This document shows positions 1 to 7,588 of a DNA stretch of 44,820 nt, piece by piece (positions within the stretch are counted from its first letter, which is position 1; every line of letters starts with the position of its first letter). The notes beneath the pieces are model-generated. The model was not told where the DNA came from. It was given only the letters and a program-made list of their open reading frames with translations, and did not search any database. This DNA is from Candidatus Saccharimonadota bacterium (GTDB taxonomy: Bacteria > Patescibacteriota > Saccharimonadia > Saccharimonadales > EFPC-124): positions 1-44,820 of the forward strand of contig JARIHL010000034.1 in the NCBI GenBank assembly GCA_029288315.1. The letters are read 5' to 3'. Position numbers and translations under genes: made by a program.

Positions 1-57
1 GCTACCTGATCTGTTTGATCAGGTAGCACGATTTGACGGAGGAAGTGGGTGGTGCAA
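1..57. repeat. Palindromic element, double-hairpin core, copy 1 (truncated by contig end)
   Basis: Only the right half is present. It holds one core hairpin (GCTACCTGATC, 5-nt loop, GATCAGGTAGC; 1-27) and the right outer arm (30-57, ending GGTGGTGCAA). The left arm and second small hairpin would lie beyond the contig edge, which is a usual assembly break at a dispersed repeat. The arm ends exactly 10 bp before the -35 box at 68. Confidence 0.85.
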
Positions 58-67
58 AGGCAAAACA

Positions 68-96
68 TTGACAATACCATATTTAGATGTTATTAT
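68..96 (+). promoter_or_regulatory. sigma70-type promoter for the 248-634 gene
   Basis: TTGACA (68-73), a 17-bp spacer and TATTAT (91-96) form a near-consensus promoter. It lies just outside the palindromic element and reads toward the membrane-protein gene at 248. Confidence 0.75.
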
Positions 97-105
97 TTGA
101 ATAAT

Positions 106-204
106 CTTTTTGAGTTTTGCTCAAAAAGAACCTTAACAGAGTGAGATTAACTGAGGAAGCTATAAGTTCGGTATCTGGCGTAACTGATTTTATAACTTCC
201 TCAG
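106..204 (+). promoter_or_regulatory. Structured 5' leader with two inverted repeats
   Basis: The leader begins with a perfect 9-bp hairpin (106-114 with 120-128, loop TTTTG) about 10 nt after the -10 box. A second inverted repeat pairs CTGAGGAAG (151-159) with CTTCCTCAG (196-204), plus TATAA with TTATA inside it. It could stabilise the mRNA or bind a regulator. No known riboswitch class was recognised. Confidence 0.4.
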
Positions 205-247
205 ATATGAGAGATGCAGGTGCTTCGTCAACGTAAGGAAGGCAATT

Positions 248-634
248 ATGTATCGTAGACTGCTGGATCTTCGCAGAACTGCGTTTGGACGGTGGTTGAG
301 TTTGGTGCTTATAACTGTCACAGCTTTGGTGTTCCTGGGATGGGTCAGAGAGGGCTGGAGCCCTCTTGAGACGATTCGTCTTTTTGGCGGGAAGCCGGTG
401 TTAACTACTGGTATCCTTAGCTGGACGGCTATCACGGCTCTGTTCGCTATCAACCAGCATTATCGTTGGCTTCTGGTTGGCGTGCTCTACTTCGGTGGTC
501 TCTTTGTCACCGTGTGGGCTGGCAATGCCTGGTTCGACGCGCCGGCCTTGACGGGCTGGATTTACCACGGCCTGGCGGCTGTCATTGCCCTCATTGTAGG
601 GCTGGCGATCAAGCGTCGTGGAGCTTCAGTGTAA
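248..634 (+). CDS. Small four-helix membrane protein, unknown function
   Basis: A 128-aa protein with four predicted membrane helices (about residues 16-32, 50-68, 74-91 and 103-121), a basic start (MYRRLLDLRR) and a basic C-terminus (IKRRG). I recognise no family. The ATG at 248 is supported by AAGGAAGG at 235-242. It is a one-gene cassette with its own promoter at 68-96 and a hairpin at 641-676. Base composition is more GC-rich than pth next door. Confidence 0.85.
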   Translation: MYRRLLDLRRTAFGRWLSLVLITVTALVFLGWVREGWSPLETIRLFGGKPVLTTGILSWTAITALFAINQHYRWLLVGVLYFGGLFVTVWAGNAWFDAPALTGWIYHGLAAVIALIVGLAIKRRGASV

Positions 635-640
635 TGGTTT

Positions 641-676
641 GGTGTGGCGGTTTCTCAAACGAGAAACCGCCACACC
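641..676. terminator. Perfect 16-bp hairpin after the membrane-protein gene
   Basis: A perfect 16-bp stem (641-656 with 661-676) with a 4-nt loop AAAC starts 7 bases after the stop codon. It has no U-tract, so it may act as an mRNA-stabilising or factor-assisted terminator. It lies between convergent genes and could serve both strands. Confidence 0.6.
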
Positions 677-722
677 CCACTCGTCTCGCTCTGTTAATTT
701 CATGCATTGAACCCGATGACTT

Positions 723-1286
723 TTATAGCGAAATACTAGTGTGGGCAAATTCTTTATCATCATGTATAAAATCTTCCACAAAGCGTACCACTTGTTCTGC
801 TAAATCATTCAATTGTTTGGCTTCTGACTTAGTAAATTTTTCTAACACAAAGACTTCTGCTTTTCGTGAGTTACTAGAAGCATTGGCAGTCCCGACGCGT
901 ATGCGAGCGTAACCTTGGCCGATATGTGCCGTGATGTTTTTAATACCATTATTACCAGCATCGCTGCCACCCACTCTGGTTCGCAATGTGCCGAAAGGCA
1001 GTGCCAACTCGTCATGGATAATCAGTACATCGTTTGAGTTGATAGTATAAAAATGAATCAGCGTACGTACTGTTTCACCAGAAAGATTATAGTAGCTAGT
1101 TGGTTTGGCCAGTATAACTTTTTGTCCGCCAAAACCTACTTCAGCAGTATGGGCTTTAAATTTATTTTTATCTTGCCAGTTGATGCCAAATTCTTCAGCT
1201 AAGTGATCGAGTAAGGCAAAACCTACATTATGCCGGGTGCCGTCATATTCTTGGCCAGGATTACCGAGTCCTACAATTAATTTCAT
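723..1286 (-). CDS. pth: Peptidyl-tRNA hydrolase
   Basis: A 187-aa protein of normal family length. It recycles tRNA by hydrolysing the ester bond of peptidyl-tRNAs released from stalled ribosomes. Visible motifs are GLGNPG (residues 6-11, N9), the catalytic His in TRHNVG (H19), KPTSYYNLSG (61-70) and the Asp of HDELALPFG (D92). In the usual GHNG motif the histidine is replaced, giving GNNG (111-114); the following Asn is kept. It is a single gene with a promoter at 1336-1364 divergent from the zinc-ribbon gene at 1463. No Shine-Dalgarno site is apparent. Confidence 0.96.
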   Translation of the reverse strand: MKLIVGLGNPGQEYDGTRHNVGFALLDHLAEEFGINWQDKNKFKAHTAEVGFGGQKVILAKPTSYYNLSGETVRTLIHFYTINSNDVLIIHDELALPFGTLRTRVGGSDAGNNGIKNITAHIGQGYARIRVGTANASSNSRKAEVFVLEKFTKSEAKQLNDLAEQVVRFVEDFIHDDKEFAHTSISL

Positions 1287-1335
1287 AATTTCAAACGTTT
1301 GTTATTTTCTCAAGTTTGGGCGATATAATCACTCA

Positions 1336-1364
1336 AATCTAGTGTATGGACACGAATTAGTCAA
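1336..1364 (-). promoter_or_regulatory. Promoter for pth
   Basis: On the minus strand TTGACT (1359-1364), a 17-bp spacer and TAGATT (1336-1341) point to pth. The -35 box is one arm of a palindrome whose other arm is the -35 box of the divergent promoter. Confidence 0.6.
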
Positions 1365-1383
1365 TATACACATGTTATGTGTA

Positions 1384-1412
1384 TTGACTCAGACTGAGTC
1401 TAGGCCTATATT
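1384..1412 (+). promoter_or_regulatory. Promoter for the 1463 zinc-ribbon gene
   Basis: TTGACT (1384-1389), a 17-bp spacer and TATATT (1407-1412). It mirrors the pth promoter. The two -35 boxes are arms of an imperfect inverted repeat (1359-1389) with a central GTT and a 2-nt bulge. A second small palindrome, GACTCA-GAC-TGAGTC, sits at 1386-1400. Confidence 0.65.
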
Positions 1413-1462
1413 GAGGTATCACGTTTTCAGCGGCCTTCAACTACTTGGAGTAGGAGCGAGCA

Positions 1463-1666
1463 ATGGCCTGCAAAAATTGTATTAATGGAGAGGTGACAAA
1501 ACGCATACCTGTCATGGAAAGCGGTAAGATAGTTCGCTACGAAAGAAAGCTCTCGGTTTGCCCTCAGTGCAAAGGGGTGCCTCTCCCCATTGATCGAGAT
1601 GCTAATACGCCAACCCCTCCTGATTCTAAGGATAGGAAGAAAAAGCCAAAGAGGAGAAGAAGGTAG
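1463..1666 (+). CDS. Small zinc-ribbon-like protein with basic tail
   Basis: A 67-aa protein with CxxC at C3/C6 and CPQC at C33/C36, spacing that fits a single zinc ribbon. A proline-rich linker and a strongly basic tail (KKKPKRRRR) follow and suggest nucleic-acid or ribosome contact. The ATG has AGGAG at 1452-1456. It has its own promoter (1384-1412) and hairpin terminator (1689-1727), the cassette format seen for other small genes here. Family unknown. Confidence 0.82.
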   Translation: MACKNCINGEVTKRIPVMESGKIVRYERKLSVCPQCKGVPLPIDRDANTPTPPDSKDRKKKPKRRRR

Positions 1667-1688
1667 CCTTTATAACGGCAACGTGATA

Positions 1689-1727
1689 AACCAAGACCCT
1701 CCTCTCTTGATGAGGAGGGTCTTGGTT
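1689..1727. terminator. 16-bp hairpin between convergent genes
   Basis: A perfect stem (1689-1704 with 1712-1727) with a 7-nt loop follows the zinc-ribbon gene and precedes the 3' end of der, so it can end transcription from both sides. Confidence 0.7.
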
Positions 1728-1735
1728 GATAAAGT

Positions 1736-3076
1736 TTATATACTATGTGATTTCCTTCGCTCGACTTTTTCATCGCGATAGCTAAACATTATAGGCGTAC
1801 CGGTAAAATTGTAGGCTTCGCGGAGTTCATGCTCAAGGTATCGTTTATAGCTCCAATGGAGGTACCGAAGGTCACTTCCAAACAACACAAACCACGGAGG
1901 AGAAATATCGGTTTGTACAAGATAGCGGGCTTTTGGATGGCTATTTCTTAAACCGGCTGGTGGATGATGATTAAGGCATTTTTGCAACAACCGGTTCAAC
2001 TCAGCTGTTTTAAGCTGTTGCTTGCGACGAGTTTCGATTTCCAGCACGAGGTCGAAAATTTTGCTCACATTTTGGCCGGTCACTGCACTTGTAAATATAA
2101 GCGGTGCCCATGGCACGAATTTATAATTATAAGCAAGCTGTTTTGCGATAGTATCACGGCTATACGGTGTTTTTTGATCCAAGCTATCCCATTTGCTGAC
2201 GACGAGCACTAACCCCTTGCCTGCCTCTTTGATAATACCGGCTAATTTTTGGTCAAGAGCGACATTAAGTTCACCCACCTCCATAACGAGTAGACAGATA
2301 TCAGCTTGTTCAATGGCTTGCAAACTGCGCAACACGCTAAATTTTTCTATTCCGCGTTCAATCTTTCCTGACCGGCGTATACCCGCAGTATCAAGCAGTT
2401 CAATTGAACGCTGATCATATCGAATGCGTACTCTGTTAATGTCACGTGTGGTGCCAGCAACGTTACTCACAATCGCCTGTTGCTTATTTGCTAACGTGTT
2501 AAAGAGGTACGACTTACCAACATTTGGGCGGCCAATGAGAGCAATACGAAGGATATTGTCTTCAGAAGTGTCCTGCTTGGCTGGAATATGTTCGGTAATG
2601 GTATCAAGTAACTCGTCAATACCTTGGCCATGCTCTGCTGAAGTACGAATAATAGTTTTTACGCCAAGCTGCAAAAAATCTTCAGAAGGAAGTGCATCGC
2701 GTTTGTCGCACTTATTAATCACCAAAACCGTTGGTTTTTTAGAGCGAAGTGCTTTTTTGGCCACCAGCCGATCTTCATCGCCAGGCCATGCCGGCGCTTC
2801 AACAACAATAATAATAACATCTGCAGCGTCAGCTGCTTCTTCAATCTGCTCTTGAATCGTCGCTTCGAAGGCGTCTTCGGCCTTTTTAAGTCCCGCAGTA
2901 TCTACCAGCCAGAAATGATGCTGGTGATGGCTGACGCGGCCGAATATAGCATCGCGTGTGGTGCCAGCCTCACGCGCAACAATTGCCTGCTGTGCGCCAA
3001 CGAGACGATTAAACAAACTCGACTTGCCAACATTGGCGCGGCCGACAATAGCGACGGTAGGAAGTTGCTTGGGCAT
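1736..3076 (-). CDS. der: Ribosome biogenesis GTPase Der (EngA)
   Basis: A 446-aa protein with two consecutive GTPase domains and a C-terminal KH-like domain, the Der layout; Der assists 50S assembly. Domain 1 has GRANVGKS (12-19), switch Thr 40, DTAG (59-62) and NKCD (121-124). Domain 2 has GRPNVGKS (182-189), DTAG and the variant SKWD in place of NKxD. A TATAAT box on the minus strand lies 11 nt before the ATG with no Shine-Dalgarno site, so the mRNA is probably almost leaderless. Confidence 0.97.
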   Translation of the reverse strand: MPKQLPTVAIVGRANVGKSSLFNRLVGAQQAIVAREAGTTRDAIFGRVSHHQHHFWLVDTAGLKKAEDAFEATIQEQIEEAADAADVIIIVVEAPAWPGDEDRLVAKKALRSKKPTVLVINKCDKRDALPSEDFLQLGVKTIIRTSAEHGQGIDELLDTITEHIPAKQDTSEDNILRIALIGRPNVGKSYLFNTLANKQQAIVSNVAGTTRDINRVRIRYDQRSIELLDTAGIRRSGKIERGIEKFSVLRSLQAIEQADICLLVMEVGELNVALDQKLAGIIKEAGKGLVLVVSKWDSLDQKTPYSRDTIAKQLAYNYKFVPWAPLIFTSAVTGQNVSKIFDLVLEIETRRKQQLKTAELNRLLQKCLNHHPPAGLRNSHPKARYLVQTDISPPWFVLFGSDLRYLHWSYKRYLEHELREAYNFTGTPIMFSYRDEKVERRKSHSI

Positions 3077-3112
3077 AATTATTCTTTATTATACAAGACG
3101 AAAATCAGGGAG

Positions 3113-3140
3113 CCCCTGTACAGCACGTGCTGTACAGGGG
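3113..3140. terminator. Perfect 28-bp palindrome
   Basis: A loop-free perfect palindrome with 14-bp arms (CCCCTGTACAGCAC and its complement). It lies downstream of the minus-strand gene ending at 3168 and upstream of der. It probably terminates the 3168-3500 transcript before der, and could also bind a dimeric protein. Confidence 0.6.
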
Positions 3141-3167
3141 TCATCCCGTTTGATGGCATTATGCCAG

Positions 3168-3500
3168 TTAGCTCCTGAGCGCGCGGACGCTCGCCATGTA
3201 ACCGGCCAGCAGCACCAAGATCTCCTTGAGGCTGATTTGATTGACCAGCACCGGCGTCGGTGCCTCGACCAGATGCCCCTGGGCGTCGCGGAAATTGGCG
3301 GCAGGCTTGTCGTCGCTGGTCTTCAACCAGGTCCGGAAGCTGGAATCTTCGAATACCTTCAAGGCGATCTTGGCGAGCACCACCCTCACCGCCAGCTTGC
3401 CGACCAACGCCATCACGAATGCCGGCGCTGCGAACTTGAGCAATCCCCCGGTCGGCGAGGGCTTGCGCCGGACGAGAGGCAACACGATCTTCTTGCTCAC
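3168..3500 (-). CDS. Unknown protein, 110 aa
   Basis: The GTG at 3500 (MSKKIVLPLVRRK...) is the best start because GAGGGAG lies about 6 nt upstream; a TTG 15 nt earlier has no such site. The first half is basic and then hydrophobic (KFAAPAFVMALVGKLAVRVVLAKIAL), which may be an amphipathic or membrane segment. The second half is soluble (KTSDDKPAANFRDAQG). No family recognised. It is GC-rich relative to der and stands alone with a promoter at 3558-3586 and a palindrome at 3113-3140. Confidence 0.72.
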   Translation of the reverse strand: MSKKIVLPLVRRKPSPTGGLLKFAAPAFVMALVGKLAVRVVLAKIALKVFEDSSFRTWLKTSDDKPAANFRDAQGHLVEAPTPVLVNQISLKEILVLLAGYMASVRALRS

Positions 3501-3557
3501 TGGATACTCCCTCAATGGGCTATTCGGGACTTTATTGCTCGCGGAGCGAACATATAA

Positions 3558-3586
3558 ACTTTACGATAAATTACGAATATTTGCAA
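3558..3586 (-). promoter_or_regulatory. Promoter for the 3168-3500 gene
   Basis: TTGCAA (3581-3586), a 17-bp spacer and TAAAGT (3558-3563) on the minus strand. The -35 box overlaps the outermost bases of the palindromic element at 3584-3715. Confidence 0.55.
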
Positions 3587-3715
3587 GTGTATCGCGTCGC
3601 ACCTCAGAACTTCTCCTTCCAGGAAAACAGTCCGCTCGCAAAAGCTCGCTGCCTTCCTCCCGGGAAGGTCGAGTCCCTGGAAGGAGAAGTTCTGAGGTGC
3701 GACGCGATACACTTG
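3584..3715. repeat. Palindromic element, CCTTCC core, copy a
   Basis: Arms 3584-3623 and 3676-3715 are perfectly complementary over 40 bp. The 52-nt core (3624-3675, read on the minus strand) has CTCG-A-CCTTCC, loop CGGGA, GGAAGG-CAG-CGAG and a tail GCGAGCGGACTG. The core is almost identical to that at 10819-10868 although the arms are unrelated. It separates the 3168 gene from the pseudouridine synthase ending at 3735. Confidence 0.9.
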
Positions 3716-3734
3716 AGAAGTACCTACTTGCTCG

Positions 3735-4430
3735 CTACATGTCTTTTGGTGACACCTTTATTTCTTCTAGCTTACCCGGCGACAACATTTTAAGCTGATA
3801 GACCCCAAATGAAACTCTATGAAGTTTTATCACGGTATAGCCGAGTGCGGCGAAGGTACGCCGAATTTGCCGGTTGCGGCCTTCCTGCATCGTAACTAGC
3901 CACTTTGTAGCGTCATTTTTAAGAAGTAAGGTAAGGCGAAGTTTACTCCGGCCATCAGGCAGTTGCACGCCTTGTTCATCTATAATTTGCTGGTGTGAAT
4001 GTGTTAATGGTTTGTCAAGTTGTACATTATATTGTTTTATCTTGCCAAAACTGGGGTGTGTCATACGGTGCGCAAAATCGCCATCATTGGTAAGCAGTAA
4101 AAGGCCTGATGAATCTTTATCAAGCCGGCCAACTGGCTTGAGATGCTGATACTTCTTAGGTAAGAGTGAATAGATTGTCGGTGTAGTAGCCTGTTGGCGC
4201 CGGCTGCACACATACCCAATCGGCTTATTGAAGATAATATAGGTGAATACTACTGCTGGCTGGCTCTTAAGTTCTTGACCGTCAATAATAATATGGTGTT
4301 CTTCAGGTTGCAGCTGCGCACCCAACTGTGGGATTTTACCATCAACCAAGACTCTTTTTTGTTCGATAAGTTTATCGGCTTGACGGCGCCCAATACTCAT
4401 CGATTGGGCAATAAATTTATTCAATCTCAT
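3735..4430 (-). CDS. Pseudouridine synthase, RsuA/RluB/E/F family
   Basis: Starting at the ATG at 4430 (MRLNKFIAQ), the protein is 231 aa. It has an N-terminal S4 RNA-binding domain (residues 1-60) and a catalytic domain with the Asp motif GRLDKDSSGLLLLTNDG (D104). It isomerises a uridine in rRNA; which site cannot be told from sequence. A longer in-frame version would overlap the upstream gene and adds only a non-conserved proline/histidine-rich stretch. It is the third gene of the kinase-regulator operon, 22 nt after the regulator stop. Confidence 0.9.
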   Translation of the reverse strand: MRLNKFIAQSMSIGRRQADKLIEQKRVLVDGKIPQLGAQLQPEEHHIIIDGQELKSQPAVVFTYIIFNKPIGYVCSRRQQATTPTIYSLLPKKYQHLKPVGRLDKDSSGLLLLTNDGDFAHRMTHPSFGKIKQYNVQLDKPLTHSHQQIIDEQGVQLPDGRSKLRLTLLLKNDATKWLVTMQEGRNRQIRRTFAALGYTVIKLHRVSFGVYQLKMLSPGKLEEIKVSPKDM

Positions 4431-4452
4431 AGAAGGTGTGTTTGAGACATCG

Positions 4453-5448
4453 TTATCGGATGGGGGGAGGTGGCGGTGGCGGCATGATGGGGCCATTTTG
4501 TGGTGGTGATGGGGGTAGATTTGGTGGTGCGCTTACTCGACCTTCGGTGTCAATTTGAATGGTAGGCGTCGGATTAGTGGGTTGCTGCGGAGGGGGCTGC
4601 TTAGTCGGTTCATTCGAAAATTGTGCAAGCTGGTTCTGAACCATCTCTTTCTCTTGCTCGGTACTGGTAATTGATGGCCGGTTTTCGATGTCTATACCAG
4701 CTTCTTTGGCGAGTTCACGGTCAAGCAGTTCGTTAATATTTATTTTAGTGGTTGCGGGATCATTCAAAGGCTGAATAACGCGGTTCCGGGATGAAGGTGG
4801 TGTTGGCACAGGTTGAACATGTGGTTGAATTGGCTGGGGAGCAGAATGCGTCGGAATTGGTGCGGGCGCTTGTAAGGCTGGTTGACTAGCCATTTGACGT
4901 GGGTTGGTCGCCGGGGGGTTAAGAGGTGGTGGCGTAGTAACGGGTATTGAGGTAGGAGGCGAACTAGGTGGCGCAATGGGGGCTGGCACACGATTCGTCG
5001 CAGGCACAGTTGGGCGTGCCGCCGGTGTTACAGTAACTGGGATAAAAACTGCCGGGGTTTGGGTTGGCGCAGCTGTGGGTTTATCACCGAGTACTTCGTG
5101 CACGGTACGGACTACATCTTCAATACCAACCTGTGACTTAACAAGATATCGATCAGCTCCCAGTTGGTCACCACGAGCGCGTTGTTCCTCAGAGCCCAAG
5201 GCGGTCATCATAATTACTTTGATATTTTTTGTTTCAGTGGTTGAGCGCAGAATATCAAGCATATCAAAACCACTAATTTTGGGCATCATCACATCGGTAA
5301 CAATAAGTACCGGCCGTTCTTTTATAGCAACGGCAAGCGCTTCTTCGCCGTCGCCAGCCGAAACAATATCGTACCCTTCTGCAAGTAAGCGAACGCCGTA
5401 AATTTCGCGCAAGCTCTTGTCGTCTTCAACAAGCATGATCTTGGTCAT
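4453..5448 (-). CDS. Response regulator with long proline-rich tail
   Basis: A 331-aa protein. Residues 1-120 are a CheY-like receiver with D9/D10, phospho-acceptor D52, T82 and K104. The remaining ~210 residues are low-complexity, rich in Pro, Thr and Gln (for example PTQTPAVFIPVT and PPPPPPPIR), with one more ordered patch (TTKININELLDRELAKEAGIDIE). No DNA-binding domain is visible, so output is probably by protein contact. It lies 36 nt after the kinase gene and is its likely partner. Confidence 0.92.
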   Translation of the reverse strand: MTKIMLVEDDKSLREIYGVRLLAEGYDIVSAGDGEEALAVAIKERPVLIVTDVMMPKISGFDMLDILRSTTETKNIKVIMMTALGSEEQRARGDQLGADRYLVKSQVGIEDVVRTVHEVLGDKPTAAPTQTPAVFIPVTVTPAARPTVPATNRVPAPIAPPSSPPTSIPVTTPPPLNPPATNPRQMASQPALQAPAPIPTHSAPQPIQPHVQPVPTPPSSRNRVIQPLNDPATTKININELLDRELAKEAGIDIENRPSITSTEQEKEMVQNQLAQFSNEPTKQPPPQQPTNPTPTIQIDTEGRVSAPPNLPPSPPQNGPIMPPPPPPPIR

Positions 5449-5484
5449 ATTGACCTCTATTGTACGTGCATATGGGCAAAAAAT

Positions 5485-7215
5485 CTATAGTGCTTGTGAT
5501 TCAGAGGTTGATTGAAGAGCGGCAGGCTTTGGTTGTTGAATAGGCAGGCCAGGTTGTGGCACAGTACTCGCCTGCTGTTCGCCCTTCAGTAGTTCAGCAG
5601 CCTTCTCGTGGGTAATACGTGGAAATTGTACGGAAAAGGTTGAACCTTTACCGTACGTACTTTCAACCCAAATCTTCCCATTATTTGCTTCGGCCAAACG
5701 GCGGCAAATAAATAAACCAAGGCCTGTGCCACCGATTTCTCGGGTATCGCTATTATCAATCCGGTAGAATTTTTGAAATAAATGAGGCGCATCTTCAGGC
5801 GGAATCCCAATACCAGTATCATTGACGCTAATGACGACGTTACTATCATCCCCTGTAACGTCAACAGTGACGTTACCCTGCTTTGTGTATTTAATGGCAT
5901 TATCAACCAAGTTATTTGAGATCTCACGTAAATGGCCTTGATCAAGTAATGAGTAAAATACTGGTGTAACAGTGTGGGGACCATCTGTAGCGCCATCACT
6001 GCCAGGTTTGAAGTAAAGAAACAATCCTTTCCCTTGTGCTTTTGGCGCTAACCCGTCGGTAATCTCACGCATAAACGCCACTATATCAATAACAGTTGGC
6101 TTGGGGATGAGACGGCCGTCTTCTGCTCGTGAAACAGTCAAGAGATCTTGGAATAAACGCCCAAGGTGCTGTGTGGACTCGTGAGCTTTCATTAAGTAAG
6201 CTCTGGCTTTGTCGTCAATAGCGGCAGTATTCGGGTTGAGGGCTAAACCTAAATAACCTTCAATAGCAGCGACTGGGGTGCGCATTTCGTGGCTGGCTGT
6301 GCTGATAAACTCCGCCTTTTGACGCTCTTCTTCTTTTTCACTCGTGATATCTCGAAAAACAGCAATTGCACCACTGGCTGGCGCAACATCACCTACTGGC
6401 GAAACTACCAGTGAAAGAAGTAATTTCTTGTTAGAACGTGTTGTCAGGGTTAAATTGTTATTAGTAATCGGTTTATTAAAAAGTAATACTTGTTGAATTG
6501 GCGAACTTTCATTTGTTAATTCGTGGCCCGACGCGTCGCTCAGCTTAAGGACCGATCGGTAGTCTAGATTAAGGGCATCATGCTTGCTCCAGCCAAGGAG
6601 TTTTTGGGCTGCAGGATTAATAAGCTGAATTTGGCCTTCTGAATCAATGGCCACCACACCATCAGCAATAGCATTAATCACAATTTCTGACTTGTTGGCA
6701 ACTTGTGATAGTTGCTTGGCAAGTGCATCAAAGGCTTGAGTTTTGTTTTTATCCTGCGCGCCCTTTTCGTGCCAAATAATGTAACTTACGGCAATCGGCG
6801 TTTCGAGCGCTAATAGAAAGATTATTAAATAATCTCTTGTCACAGGCAGTGGATCGAAGAGAAAATTATAAATGAGAGCAGCATTAACCGCTATAAAGGC
6901 TATTGCGAGCCCCATCGTATTGAATAGGCCAGCAAATATGGTCAGCAGCATCCATAATACTAGATACGGTGAATAAACTTCTCCGGTGAGGCTAATAAGC
7001 ACGCCGACAGTGGCGCCAAGCAACAGATAATTACCGAAGGCTAGCGCGTGCAGGTATTTTTGTGGCGCCCACATATATGCAATAAGGCTGGTTACAGCGC
7101 TTAATCCGGCTAATAGAGCGGCTGGCAGGGGCACAAGCAAGTTACTGCCTGGCTGTCCACCCAGTATCATTGTGCCTGCCAAAAAAATACTCAAGATCAT
7201 TAACGATATGAGCAA
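5485..7215 (-). CDS. Membrane sensor histidine kinase with PAS domain
   Basis: About 576 aa from a TTG at 7215. Several membrane helices fill residues 1-150, followed by a PAS domain (~175-290), HisKA with phospho-His H309 (STASHEMRTP) and HATPase_c with NNLVDNAIKYT, DTGIGIP and GGTGLGL. The start is uncertain: the frame stays open upstream without ATG or GTG, and the purine run AAAGGGGGG (7276-7284, minus strand) lies in-frame about 65 nt upstream. The promoter at 7316-7345 fits a start between these points. First gene of the operon with the regulator and pseudouridine synthase. Confidence 0.93.
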   Translation of the reverse strand: MLISLMILSIFLAGTMILGGQPGSNLLVPLPAALLAGLSAVTSLIAYMWAPQKYLHALAFGNYLLLGATVGVLISLTGEVYSPYLVLWMLLTIFAGLFNTMGLAIAFIAVNAALIYNFLFDPLPVTRDYLIIFLLALETPIAVSYIIWHEKGAQDKNKTQAFDALAKQLSQVANKSEIVINAIADGVVAIDSEGQIQLINPAAQKLLGWSKHDALNLDYRSVLKLSDASGHELTNESSPIQQVLLFNKPITNNNLTLTTRSNKKLLLSLVVSPVGDVAPASGAIAVFRDITSEKEEERQKAEFISTASHEMRTPVAAIEGYLGLALNPNTAAIDDKARAYLMKAHESTQHLGRLFQDLLTVSRAEDGRLIPKPTVIDIVAFMREITDGLAPKAQGKGLFLYFKPGSDGATDGPHTVTPVFYSLLDQGHLREISNNLVDNAIKYTKQGNVTVDVTGDDSNVVISVNDTGIGIPPEDAPHLFQKFYRIDNSDTREIGGTGLGLFICRRLAEANNGKIWVESTYGKGSTFSVQFPRITHEKAAELLKGEQQASTVPQPGLPIQQPKPAALQSTSESQAL

Positions 7216-7315
7216 TGTAATCTCACAGATCCGTCGATACCAAAATGGTGAAATAGACTTTACTGGCGCGATATGCCCCCCTTTGAACAGAAAATTACCC
7301 CTTTGGCTTTGCTCT

Positions 7316-7345
7316 ATTATCTTACGTGTCGTGTAAAAGCGTCAA
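7316..7345 (-). promoter_or_regulatory. Promoter for the histidine kinase operon
   Basis: TTGACG (7340-7345), an 18-bp spacer and GATAAT (7316-7321) on the minus strand. Transcription would start near 7308. Confidence 0.6.
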
Positions 7346-7455
7346 GAGTTCATCAGTAAAATCCATGAAGTTGTTAGAGCTGATTAACATACATTTCTCT
7401 AGGCAATGAAGTGCATGTTGATTAGTTCTAACTTTATGCGAAGTGTTGTAGGTGG

Positions 7456-7571
7456 CTGGCCTAGCCTGGATGATTGCTTCATGGCAACACATCCAGGCTA
7501 GGGCCAGACCACTGATCCGAGCTCACCACTTGGGGTGGCGAAGTCGGATCTACCTGACGACTGGTGTCAGG
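7456..7571. terminator. Tandem hairpins downstream of the PspA gene
   Basis: A 17-bp stem with a one-base bulge (7456-7472 with 7490-7507) is followed by GATCCGA pairing with TCGGATC (7515-7550) and a CCTGAC/GTCAGG hairpin (7553-7571). Together with the promoter at 7316-7345 they fill the 7216-7588 gap. They sit at the 3' end of the minus-strand TPM-PspA operon and probably end it. Confidence 0.6.
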
Positions 7572-7588
7572 TTAGGTGCTTGATCCGA

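Noticed and set aside
466-912. 148-aa plus-strand frame overlapping the membrane protein and pth
   Set aside because: It runs across the 641-676 terminator hairpin and antisense to pth, with no ribosome site.
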